Assembly (NCBI GenBank): GCA_027919835.1
Contig: JANVFP010000005.1
Coordinates: forward strand, 310,001 to 374,000
Length of the DNA: 64,000 bases
Origin: Lentinula raphanica
Taxonomy: Eukaryota; Basidiomycota; Agaricomycetes; Agaricales; Omphalotaceae
Direction: 5' to 3'
In this document: positions 43,990 to 53,954 of the stretch, piece by piece
Layout: the number at the start of each line of letters is the position of its first letter
Position numbering within the stretch: the first letter of the stretch is position 1
Translations under genes and position numbers: made by a program
The notes under the pieces: generated by a model
Told to the model about the DNA's origin: nothing
Database searches by the model: none
The model's input: only the letters and a program-made list of their open reading frames with translations

Positions 43990-45927
43990 CTAAATAATAC
44001 TATCGTTCTTATGTCCTTTCTGTCGCTTCTCATCTGCCTGGATTTTCTGAAACTCGACCCTCAAGCTCTCTATTCGCGCAAATAAATCCCGACCGTACGG
44101 CATCAAGCGTTTGTTTTTGAATTCCTCGAGCAAACTAGTCACGTCGCTGGCATCTTTCAGCCTACCGAAGTTGTCGAGGATCTTCTTCATCTCATTATCT
44201 GTAAGATAGAGAGAGGGAGGAAGCATATGCATCTTCGGACCCGCTGCCCGGAAGATTTCCTGACGAAAACGCCTCAGTTCGTGCATCCCATGTGAACGCA
44301 TTGCTAATGATATACCTCGCTGTTTTTTAGGCTCGTTGGAAATGACTTCTTCATTTGCAGCCGATACGGAGGGGACATTTGGAATGAAGAGCTTGAGTGT
44401 ACATCCACTGCACGGACAAGGAATTTTCGGTGGAGGAGGAGGAAATTCTGAGCAAGTAGGACAAGTACAAGGTTCGTCGTCTCGAGGATTATCGTAGAGC
44501 GTGTCAATCGCATTGATTTTGCATTTAGACAGGAATAATTCTGCCAAACCCTCGTCCATTCCTACGTCATTTCCGTTCGACCTCATGGCAACCTTCATGC
44601 TGAAAGAGGTGTTCAAGGCTTCCTCCGCACGTTTACGAGCATTAGAGTTGAAGTAGACAATGCCTTGGTACTTGTTTTGTTCATCAGTCGGCTGATAACG
44701 CGGCCTGATACGTCCAATCATTTGCAGGAGCTGATCACTGTCTTCCGGATCTCCGAATACCACCACATCCTCAACGTTGTCGATGTCCACACCAATTGCG
44801 AGAGCACTCGTTGCGATGACAACATGGCATTCACCACTCTGCATGAGTGTTCGTGTCGTCTCGTTGTAATCTCTAGATAGTGAGTTATATTCCCGAATCC
44901 GTTCAAGGACAGTCCCTGGATTGCCGCCTAATGCTTTGTCGCATTGATACAGGTATTGGTGAACGCGATTTCCAAGACTAATGGAATGACAAAAGATAAC
45001 CGTCCTTCGGTTTCGCCGAAGGATCCATTGAAGCTCGGGAAAGGTGGAACCTTCGATAGGGGATGAGATCTCTCGAAAGATGAGCTGAATATCGTGTCGC
45101 TGGTTCGACCGTCGAATGAGGTGATATTCTCCGGGTTTCAGTCCGAGGAACTGGCAGACATTCTTCAGTGCTGTACCACCCCGCATCGTGGCAGTGAGCC
45201 CCATGAGAACAACTCCGTCTGGTAACCTAGATCGCACTAGTCCAATCTGCTGAAAGGGCTTCCGGAAACTCCTTCCCCAGGTCAAGAGGAGGTGAATCTC
45301 ATCTACGGAAAGTGCGTACAACCGTCCAGAAAAGGTGTCGTCCTTCAATGTTTTCGCAAACTCTTCAGATTTGAGCTGCTCCGGACACAGAAGGAGGATG
45401 GAAAGGGTGAGATCGTTGATCACCCTCGTCCAAAGGTCAGGTAAGCCTTGTGCCCTTGCTTCGTCTCTAGTCTCGCTATTGATGATAAGGGCGTTGAGGC
45501 CGATATTGGCCATCTTTGCTTCCTAATGGACACTGTCAGATGATCACATTTCTGACTGTAGACTCAGGCTTACCAGTTGGTACTCTAGATAATTTGTGGG
45601 GCATATTGTCAAGATGAGAGGGTTTCTCGGAAACCTTTTTGTGAGGTTTTGAACGTTTGGATAGTTCTCGGGATGTGTGGTGAGCTCCCGGACAACGAGA
45701 GCTGTATACGCAATGTAACTAGTTTTGCCAGAGCCCGTTGGTGTGATCGCCACCAAGTCTCGTCCATCTAGCAGCTCGCTGATTCCCTCGAGAACATAAT
45801 CGTGGGGTCGAAAGGGAGTGTAGAGTTGGACAATTTTAATGATCAAGGCATGGCCTTCTTGGCTTTTGAATGAAAACCTTGGAGATGCAGTAGGCTCGTT
45901 CAAGGAGGGCCCCACGTCGTCGTTCAT
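43990..45927 (-). CDS. RecQ-like superfamily 2 DNA helicase of the element
   Basis: Two exons (45927-45574, 45522-43990) give 628 residues. Motifs in order: Walker A TPTGSGKT (62-69), VDEIH at the DEAH position (about 191-195), GLTATM (motif III), SALAIGVDI (motif V) and QMIGRIRPR (motif VI, 385-393). A Cys cluster follows (CTCPTC...CPCSGC, about 470-492), which could bind zinc. It lacks long RQC and HRDC extensions. The predicted 3'-5' unwinding activity would suit excision or replication of the host element. It is convergent with the DUF6589 gene with no spacer at all, and the start lies 184 bases from the right terminus. Confidence 0.85.
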
Positions 45928-46053
45928 TTGAGTGCGGACGATTGAAACGCGAAATTTTTTTTTTTTATTTGGCGTAATTACAGGTAATTACCGTGTCAGG
46001 CTACCACGTGATCTAGAAATTTACGTGTCTGACCGAGAACGTGATGCTCACGT

Positions 46054-46111
46054 GAATCCAAATAAGGAAAGAGCCGAGCTACGGTTCGGACCCCGTCTTT
46101 CGAACTAGACT
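46054..46111 (-). repeat. Right inverted repeat of the DNA element
   Basis: Ends exactly at the right ACAAATTTGT copy. On the minus strand it starts AGTCTAGTTCGAAAG. Confidence 0.78.
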
Positions 46112-46121
46112 ACAAATTTGT
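46112..46121. repeat. Putative target-site duplication, right
   Basis: ACAAATTTGT, the partner of 40232-40241. Confidence 0.8.
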
Positions 46122-46652
46122 GCCCCGGGAGAGCCTTCGTGAGTTGTTCGTGAACGGGCTTGGACCCCAACATCGCGTCCAGGGCTCGTGTAGTCGTTTC
46201 CATGTCGTTGACGGGACGTCTGCATTGCACACGAACGTATAGATAGTATGTTCCCTCTACGTGCATATTTGCCTCCTTCATCTGTTCCTTTGCCTCTTGT
46301 ACCAACGGATGGTTTGCTATACTCGACATTCCTGCACCCGGCTCTGGTGCTCGTGCCAACAACAATGGTCGGTCGTCAGCAGAGAGCTCCAAAGTACGAG
46401 CATCGAGAGTGGATTGGGGTACGATATCCGAACGATGCGCCAGGTCATGGGATGCAGACAGGGTACCAGGGGTCGGCTCGGTCTGCACGTATACTCAATC
46501 AGGACCTGAATCACTTCTGGACAAAGAGAGTTTCAATACTCACAGGGTACATTGGGCCAGTGACAGGTACTGCAAGAGCGATCGCAGAAAGGAGCAGGGC
46601 CACGAACGTGGGTTGGCCGAGGGTTCTGCTTGTGCGAGAAGAGAGCTGCATT
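46112..46652 (-). pseudogene. SSP copy 2, 5' half (separated by DNA element)
   Basis: Start at 46652 with the signal peptide MQLSSRTSRTLGQPTFVALL, an intron after GPMYP, then the conserved ARTLELSADD and LLLARAPEPGAG, up to ALPGHKFV. Read into the element the frame hits a stop at once. The product would be a truncated secreted peptide of about 150 residues unless the element is removed. Confidence 0.85.
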
Positions 46653-46761
46653 TTTTGTTGTCTATGTGTGTGTGTGGTGTGTGTTATGAATGTTGTGCGC
46701 GGTCGTGAATGTCGATTGAAAACGAAGGGGACACCAGGTCGAAGGAAGAATGAGGTAAAGT

Positions 46762-46775
46762 CGCTGCCTGCAGCG
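46762..46775 (-). promoter_or_regulatory. Palindrome upstream of SSP copy 2
   Basis: Minus strand CGCTGCAGGCAGCG, a 6-bp inverted repeat with a 2-bp centre, 110 bases before the start. Confidence 0.5.
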
Positions 46776-47393
46776 AAAAAAAACGTTGGGGAACAAAGGT
46801 GTATGGAAGGGAATTTTTCGTAATTTGTTTCTATAGCCTTTTTTGCGAGCAATTCAAGGCATTTCACTGCTTTCTTTCGACGGGATGACAGATGATGGAA
46901 CATCTGGCACACCATATGCTTTGAGCTCATTATTTTTCTCCCATCCAATCATCCCGTCACGTAGTCTCGCATAGCTAGCAGATACAATACTGATACGACT
47001 CGGTGCAATTCGATACGACGGCCCTCAACGGGTCCAGCCATCACTGGCACACTGCCCTCGTATATGTGGCATGTGCACAATCCAAGCATGAAACACTCAA
47101 AAGTTAACAATCTCGAGAGAATTCAAAAAACTTAAAAGTATCAGAAAAGATGCGATCTAATGGTCCAATTCCATAGGATTTCATTCCAAGTTTATACCTA
47201 TCTATCAGGTATACACAGAATCGTGATGACCGATGTCGATGAACGATGGTCTTTCTAAATTTCTCTGCTTCAGACCCAAGCTGTGTGTACACTGTGAAGT
47301 GCAAACAGGTTTTTATGGGAGTACAGCTATCAATATGGGAACGTGAAATTCAATATGAACGTGTTTGGACGAGATCAACCCCAGACCATCACC

Positions 47394-48018
47394 TTAGATA
47401 TCCTGCTCCTCCAGATACAATGTCATCACCCTAAATGAACGCATGCGCCTCAACCTCCTTGGCCTTCCTATAATTTGAATTCCATCTGCCAACCGCAGAC
47501 CGTTGTGTACTGAATTACTATTGCTGAAAAGTTGAAATTCCGAAGCAAGAGGAGGCTGGTTAGGTGAATCTGTAAAGGAAGGTGAAATTGAGTTAAGTAG
47601 GGGAGATGTAGAGAAGGGAACGGGGAACATACGTTGAAGTCTTTTTGTCAACATCGACCGACGAGTACAATGGGCAATGATGACGCCTTGATTGAAGAGG
47701 TACCGCCGAACACCAGATGTGTGCTCAAGGGTTTACCGGTATACCCCCTATGTTCGCGGTCGAAGAGTGAATCAGCGGAGGGAGATGGAGATCATAGAGG
47801 TGATAAAGTAGGTCTGAGGGTTTGGCGTCAAGCCATGGAGAATGTAGAAGAATTGGAAGACATACTCAGGGTTCTTTGTCAACATTGACAAGCAAACAGT
47901 GCCTCGATGGAGGGTCGCCGCCAAATGCCAGAGTAGGCTGGCGCAGAATATTTTGACACGATGATAGCGCGTCGGACGCTCCAGAGTCCAGAAGACTGTG
48001 AAGTTTAAGCAAAGACAT
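47394..48018 (-). pseudogene. Decayed copy of gene X in unit 2
   Basis: Clearly similar to gene X exons 1-3 (MSLLKLHSLL, ILRQPTLAFGG, LLVNVDKEP; SVHNGLR). An in-frame TGA lies in a 9-base insertion in the exon 2 equivalent, a 4-base insertion follows, and a stop ends the exon 3 equivalent. The exon 4 equivalent is diverged beyond reading. Not functional. Confidence 0.7.
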
Positions 48019-49927
48019 CCAACTCATCACCAAACCAATTGACTACAGCTTTCAGCGACTCCAAATGCTCTTTCACCTTTGTTCTTCAACTCCTCGACCA
48101 GCCTCGACCCTTGTCCAAGTATGAATCGTGACGCGTCACTGTGTTCCGTGGGCTTGGGTCAGCTAGATAGGTTCCGGGTGCTCTGTGAGAGCATCGAGCT
48201 GTGGGCTCACACTGGAAGAGGAAGATGGAGAGACCAAGTGGGGAGAAGCCTGTGATAGGTCTTCATATTTGATGGTCGACTCTTGAAAATCTGAGGGCGG
48301 AGAAGCGAGAGAGTCGCGTCGTTATAGACGATTCAGAGTTGAACGGTGACCAGAGGAAGAGCTGATTTGGATCATTGCCTTTATGGATGGAATCTGCTAA
48401 TGGAAATGGATGAGCTTGTCGATCGTGAAAGAGATTCAAGGTTGAGAAAAGAGTTGAAGGAAAGAGCGTTCACCGCGGCGATAAACGTGATCGCGAATGA
48501 AAGTGCGGACCGGCCGAGACCGTTTAGACGACCACAATGTGGTCAACAACGTTGGACAATGAAATCATCGTCCTAAGCCTTCTTCTCGTTTTATTTCTCG
48601 TTTTATGTAACCCCACCTGTGACAATCTCCCAGTCCCAGTCCTCAGCGCGCTTTGTCTATCCACCGTTCTCTCGATCAAAATAACCGGCGGGTTTCTATC
48701 TCTAGTTGGTCAGAGAGTAGACAGAGCCTAGGAGCTTTGAAGAGCTTCCGGGAAGAATAATACTCAAGAATCAAGGATCGTTCGGGGAAACACGAGTGGA
48801 ACAAGAAAATATCGGGAAGATAGCCCCCGCTACCACCCTTACAGTATACCTCTCACTCATTGTCCACCCTTTTACATCTTGTGAATCCCGCGAAGCATGC
48901 CATGGGTAGCATGGACCACCCTTTGATCCCTGAACCACTTCAAGACACTAAGGCGATGGTCAATAGGTGTTCGGGACCTCCCAGTTCATCTTCCGGAACG
49001 CTTCAATGACCTTTCACATACCTAGAATCCCCTTTATCCATCTCATAACATGGTCTGGTACGGAACCATTCGTTGTTACTCTTCATCACAAATGCATCGA
49101 CCGTGTATACAAGCAACAGGAGGTAAGATGTTCGGGTTGCCCGTTTTACTTATTCCACCTTGGCTCAATCTGGACCTTACCATAGACCATACATCGAGAG
49201 TGCGCGTCTTCCTAATCTTCCCATCCTTGTACTTGTACTCACAACTCACAACTCATAGTTCTCACCATGCTCAACCGCTCAAAATGTCTTTCTTGTGCGA
49301 TTCAAGTCCTTTTGCCATACTCCCATATCTCAAAACCATTTTCTCAAGGTTTCTCAGCTCGCTCCGTTTGTTAGTATCAACCTTTGAGTTCCAACTTCCG
49401 CCCCTCCTTCTTTATGCTCTTGTCCACTTACTTACCCAGCTCTTTCATTCCAGTCCTTCGTCGTTCCTCAGAACTTTATAACCGCATCGAGTTCCCAGAG
49501 TTGAATCATTGCATCATTGACGCCGGAGGGCCGGTGGGACAAACGAGGGACGTTCAAAACGGTACAAAGTACTAAGTGAGTAGCAACAGAGATGGTATCT
49601 TTTTCTCTTTATTCACTCGTCAATGTGACGCACGAGGTTGCTTGTTTTTGAAGTGAATACACTTTCCACTACGATCGCTAACTGGTTGGAACAGATGGGA
49701 TGTGTTGACTGATTTTGTTGGTGGATGCTCAGGAGGCAACAGGAGGCAACCGGGTCGAGTCGATGTCGGGAGTAATGCAGTATTAATACTGTGAGTACTT
49801 CTAGAATTATGATACAACACGGACCAAACCTGGGCTATGAAGATGCCAGCCTGATTGGAGCAAGTTGGAAGAATGTCGGAAGTGAGGGTGAAACGAACGA
49901 ACCCCCAATCTTCATCCAAGCCTACTA
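48019..49927. other. Array spacer of unit 2
   Basis: About 1.9 kb similar to 37831-39803 with small indels; no conserved frame. The segment 49170-49530 is the best match to the dispersed repeat at 22240-22600. Confidence 0.5.
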
Positions 49928-50825
49928 CTATGTCTTCTTCTTCGGGTTACTACTGTCACGTTCCACAACGTCAGGTACTTGCTTATTTTTCTCCTTTTCA
50001 GACACGATCTGGACATCGAACATGGTAAGCTTCAGCAAATCTTAGCGGCCACAACACACTAACGTTCCCCATTTTGAACTCTACCCATACAACGGTGACT
50101 GCTTCCCGGTTACCACGGTATTTCGAGACTGTTCCGAGTGCTGCATGGTATGGAGTCTGGTCGTGGGGAGCGTGTTTGGTGAAACGCAGGGTAGCCCATA
50201 ATGTAAGGGAAATATATTCATCGGGTAAAATCTCGACGTCACAATGCTGATCTTTGAAGTTGAGCCTGTTCTGATCCAAACTATACTTCGGTCCTCGGAT
50301 CGCTAATTCCTGCATCTATCTCGAATTTCCTTAGAAGAACTCCCTGAAATTTGTAATTCCGGAGAGCATTCTTAAGATGATTATGAACGGGGTCGCAGTT
50401 CAACATCTTCTCCAGGGCTAGTCTAGTCGCGTCTTGATTCTCGGGATTTTTGCATTTCACATTGGCCTCTAATGGCCCCTGCACTATTTGTGAGAGCATT
50501 GCACCCGGCTCTGGTGCTCGTGCCAACAACAATCGTTGGTCGTCAGCAGAGAGCTCCGAAGTACGAGCATCGATAGCGGATTGGGATACGATATCCGAAC
50601 GATGCGCCGGGTCATGGGATGCAGACAGAGCACTGGGGGTCGACTCGTTCTGCAATACTCAGTCAGGCGCTGTAGCAGAACAAAGGAACTTTCAACACCC
50701 GCTGTGTGACTCACAGGGTACGTCTCCGGACCAGTGATGGGTACAGCAAGAGCGATCGCAGAAAGGAGCAGGGCCACGAACGCGGGTTGGCCGAGGATTT
50801 TGCTTGTGCGAGAAGAGAGCTGCAT
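49928..50825 (-). pseudogene. SSP copy 3, probable frameshift
   Basis: Start at 50825 with MQLSSRTSKILGQPAFVALLL; an intron after GPETYP; the body runs in one frame to 50281 (ends SDPRTEV) and resumes in another frame from about 50312 (KYSLDQNRLNF, then ISLTLWATL). A last intron and exon end at 49928 (IVSEKEKNKQ). Spacing matches copy 2, so a single-base shift near 50281-50315 is the simplest reading. A sequencing error cannot be excluded, in which case this copy would be intact. Confidence 0.6.
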
Positions 50826-50924
50826 CTTTGTTGTCTATATGTGTGTGTTAAAATCGTTGTGCGTGGTCGTGAATGTCAATCGAAAACGAACTTGGGGACA
50901 CCAGGTCGAGTGAAGAAGTAAAGT

Positions 50925-50938
50925 CGCTGCCTGCAGCG
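50925..50938 (-). promoter_or_regulatory. Palindrome upstream of SSP copy 3
   Basis: Minus strand CGCTGCAGGCAGCG, 100 bases before the start, identical to the copy 2 site. Confidence 0.5.
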
Positions 50939-51818
50939 AAAAAAGTTGGGGAACAAAAAAGGTGTACAGCGGAAGGGAAACTTTCGAATCTCGTTTCTAT
51001 AGTCTTTTTTGCGAGCATTTCACTGCTTTCACGGGATGATGCATGATGCATGATGGGACATCCGGCACACCATATGCTTGAGCTCATTATTTCTCTACTC
51101 CATGCTTATCCAAGAGTCATCCCGTGGCGTAGTAGTAGTAGATACAATACTGATTCACCTGATACGACTTGGGGCGACTCGATACGACGGCCTTCGACGG
51201 GTCCGGCCATCACTTGCACACTGCGCTCGTATACAGTAGTAGTCGCTGTGGCTTGTGCACAACCCAAGCATGAAACACCCTCAAAAGGTAACAGAAAAAA
51301 AGTATCACATCCGTCAGCAAAATGCGATCCAATGGGATAGAATGGGATTCCATGCGATACCCTTCCGAGTCTCTAGCTAAACCTGTCTAACCAGGTATAC
51401 ACAGATTCACGGTGACCGATGTCGGTGAACGATGCCTAACGATGCTTTCTCTAAATTTCTCTGCCCAGGTCGTGTGTCACACAAGGCTGTACAGAGCAAA
51501 CGGATTTGTAAATTGTGTGTACCGTCCAGCCTCGTCCAGCCCTTCAGTCAACTATACACACTGCCATTTTATCAGGCTTGCAGCTTGCATGTCTGCAAGA
51601 TTCTATCGTGTGTACCAAAAAAGTCCAGGATTATACTCTGCTATACTTACTACGACACAAGAATAACTATAAACAAATCAACTCTCAATAATATATCTAA
51701 ACTTCAGTCCAGTCACAACATCCATTATGTACATATTCATGCTCTCAGATTCTAGAAAACATAGCGTCCACTGTCAACTCTTGTATGCACACTCAAACCC
51801 ATCTCCGATTGTATGCAC

Positions 51819-53195
51819 TCACCTTGGAGCAGTCAACACCGGATAGAAGATAAACAACGCCACGAGCCCAAGGAGCAATAACCATATTGCAAAGTAGTTC
51901 CCCAACCCACGGAGAGACATCGTATCCTCAACGTATCCCGTAGTACCACTCCGGGTCTTCATCTGGGACTCTAGCTCGGACTGCACCACATCTTCGTTCC
52001 TCTTCCCTCTTCCCTTTCCCTTCCCCTGCGGCCCCATCTGAGCCGAATCAACCGCGGCATAGAACGACACCCGGGGGTCATGCAACCAATCGTCGTCCTC
52101 CCCATCGTCCTCGTCTGAATCGTACAAAGCATCGAGTTGATACGCGTATGCGACTAGGACGGGTACGGAGCTTCCTGGGGTACCCGGATAACCCGGAGGA
52201 CCCGGATGTGCATGTGGAGTTAGAAGCCCTGTATGGTGTGAACCTGTACCAGCACCAGCACCGGTACCGACACCGGGACTAGGACTGATCAGAGGTATCC
52301 GAGAGTCTCCTGACATGATAGAATGCCTAGACGATACGGAGGACACGGAGCCTACGCCTAATGATCTAGAGCCTGAGCCAGATCCGTAAAATCTGCGCAT
52401 AGGCGGGGGTGCAAAGTGATTTAGTTCCGAATCACCCACGTTGCTTTCATGCCGCACAACCTGCGGGTGCAGATGCGTGGGGTCTTCACTGGGATGATGG
52501 TTTTCCAAACGATAAAGCACCACGGATGGACGAAGAGGGAGAACGGGACGCGCGGAAGGGGCGTGAGGTATCGGCGAATGAGGAAATTGGGAGAGTTTGG
52601 GCTGGGTAGATCGTGCTTTTCGTTGTTCTTGTTGAGCCTGGGCGAGCACCCTCGTCTCCTCGGATGGCACGCGGACCATGTGGCTGTAGGGTGTTTCTAG
52701 TGAGGATGGTGGTGTCTTTGACTTTCCCGGCGAGCTCGACTGTGAACTCAGTATCGACCTGGAGTTGATGTTCAGGTTGGAGGATTTGGAACTTCCCGAA
52801 TCGCGTTCTGGTGTGTCTCCCAAATCCGGCAGTTGAGCTGGTGGTTGCGTTGGTCTGTGTTCTGTAGATTCTAGTTCGAGGAGTGGTAACATCGTTTCCA
52901 TTGGACGATGTGTCGGGAGGAATGATGAGGTAGGAGACGACGGTCGACGGGGTAATGCGCTATAAGGTCCATATGACTTTAGCGTCTTTGGCTTTGGTGT
53001 CAAAAACGAAACTGGTGGAGGCGAGTCGAGCAAATCGAGGGACGCGTGTCTTGTGTGCTGAGGACCACCACCCATATCAACATCTACATCTACATCCTTA
53101 TCTCCGTCGTTCTCTTCCTCGCGTCGAGGGTTCTGATATGCGTAGAGAAGTGGGTCGGATATCGACGTGGGCGTCGAAGCTCGAGGAAAAGACAT
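51819..53195 (-). CDS. Tail-anchored protein resembling the N-terminus of KRE6/SKN1, no catalytic domain
   Basis: One exon of 458 residues: long Ser/Pro-rich cytosolic region, acidic stretch (DSDEDDGEDDDWLHDP), a segment MSLRGLGNYFAIW leading to a single transmembrane helix (LLLLGLVALFIFYPVLT), then APR and a stop. The stop overlaps a strong splice donor (AG then GTGAGT); an acceptor near 51752 would add only Ile before a stop (51745). This layout (DWLHDP, R-G before the helix, YP after it) resembles the N-terminal part of fungal beta-1,6-glucan synthesis proteins KRE6/SKN1, whose GH16-like lumenal domain should follow but does not. The gene ends about 300 bases from the array edge. The relationship is by pattern only. 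Confidence 0.5.
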   Translation of the reverse strand: MSFPRASTPTSISDPLLYAYQNPRREEENDGDKDVDVDVDMGGGPQHTRHASLDLLDSPPPVSFLTPKPKTLKSYGPYSALPRRPSSPTSSFLPTHRPMETMLPLLELESTEHRPTQPPAQLPDLGDTPERDSGSSKSSNLNINSRSILSSQSSSPGKSKTPPSSLETPYSHMVRVPSEETRVLAQAQQEQRKARSTQPKLSQFPHSPIPHAPSARPVLPLRPSVVLYRLENHHPSEDPTHLHPQVVRHESNVGDSELNHFAPPPMRRFYGSGSGSRSLGVGSVSSVSSRHSIMSGDSRIPLISPSPGVGTGAGAGTGSHHTGLLTPHAHPGPPGYPGTPGSSVPVLVAYAYQLDALYDSDEDDGEDDDWLHDPRVSFYAAVDSAQMGPQGKGKGRGKRNEDVVQSELESQMKTRSGTTGYVEDTMSLRGLGNYFAIWLLLLGLVALFIFYPVLTAPR

Positions 53196-53954
53196 GGCGA
53201 TTGGTAACTTTGGGCGATATGTTTTGGCTGCTTCAAGTTGCCTAATCAGAGTGGATATGATGGTTTTGGTCGAAGTGAGATAGTCACCTGTTTGTAAAGA
53301 ACTCGCCCTAGACCAAATTCAACTCAGTTGAGTTCCAGATTTAGTCCGTAGGAGAAAGATGGAAGATCCTGAGAACGCGGAATTTCTATGTTATGACACT
53401 GTTTGTCCTTCTTTCTTGTTTTAGGGTATTGTTGGAACCTTGATGAGAACGCGAGAACCGTGAAGCAGAGAGATGTCTTCGTTGATTACAGTAGAGATTG
53501 CGGTTTGTTTGTTTTTGCGAGAAACTGCGGGAGGCAATGCTCCAAAACCTATAATTAGTTTGATGGTCAGCTCTTTACAACGCTTCGTGATCAACGTTGA
53601 ACGCTCGGACTCGACCTGACTGGTGTATTTGAGGTGAAGGGACGACATCCTCTTATTTGATCAAGAGCAAGTTGTGTGTGCAGAGAGGACGATTGCCAGG
53701 CATTTGCTGGCCGCCAGTGGCGGCATCCATCATTGATCCAATCATTGATCCGTACCTCCAGCCGCGCCATGGCCGACTCTTTCATCTTCCACCTTGCTTC
53801 CACCAGCTTCAGAAGCTCTAATGATGATGCATTTTCACCATCCGGCATCAAATCGATCATGCTCATGCCTATAAAGAGTTCTCTCAACTCCAACTCGTTC
53901 GTTCTCAACATCCATCAAACATAAACCACGAAAGATCTTTTTCCATCGTTCACT
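53196..53954. other. Divergent promoter region
   Basis: 759 bases between the tail-anchored protein gene and DLH copy 2. A minus-strand open frame (53648-53421, starting MSSLHLKYTSQ) might be a small exon but has no partner I can support. Confidence 0.4.

Larger units (their letters stand above)
40242..46111. mobile_element. 5.87-kb DNA element with DUF6589 and RecQ-like helicase genes
   Basis: Flanked by the 10-bp direct repeat ACAAATTTGT and inserted in SSP copy 2. Inverted repeats of 58 bp, about 42 of 58 identical without gaps, are at 40321-40378 and 46054-46111. Both begin AGTCT and share ACCGTAGCTC and TCCTTATTT. On the right the repeat is exactly terminal; on the left 79 bases separate it from the direct repeat, and that stretch also starts with (T)AGTCT. 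Two convergent genes fill the inside, their stop codons touching (43989/43990). The right subterminal region has several CACGTGA-like words. No known superfamily fits fully. Confidence 0.75.
39804..49927. repeat. Tandem array unit 2 (interrupted by the DNA element)
   Basis: Without the 5.87-kb insertion this unit is about 4.25 kb, close to unit 1. It holds split SSP copy 2, a decayed copy of gene X and the spacer. Confidence 0.85.
49928..51510. repeat. Tandem array unit 3 (partial)
   Basis: SSP copy 3 plus upstream sequence matching that of copy 2 up to about 51510 (GTATACACAGA, GACCGATGTCG, TAAATTTCTCTGC), then similarity stops. Confidence 0.7.

Noticed and set aside
40232..46121. Reading the 5.87-kb block as a giant intron of SSP copy 2
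   Set aside because: Its ends are not GT-AG in the gene's orientation, and it has inverted repeats, direct repeats and two genes of its own.
53421..53648. Small minus-strand frame starting MSSLHLKYTSQ
   Set aside because: No splice partners, family or signal peptide; probably chance within a divergent promoter region.
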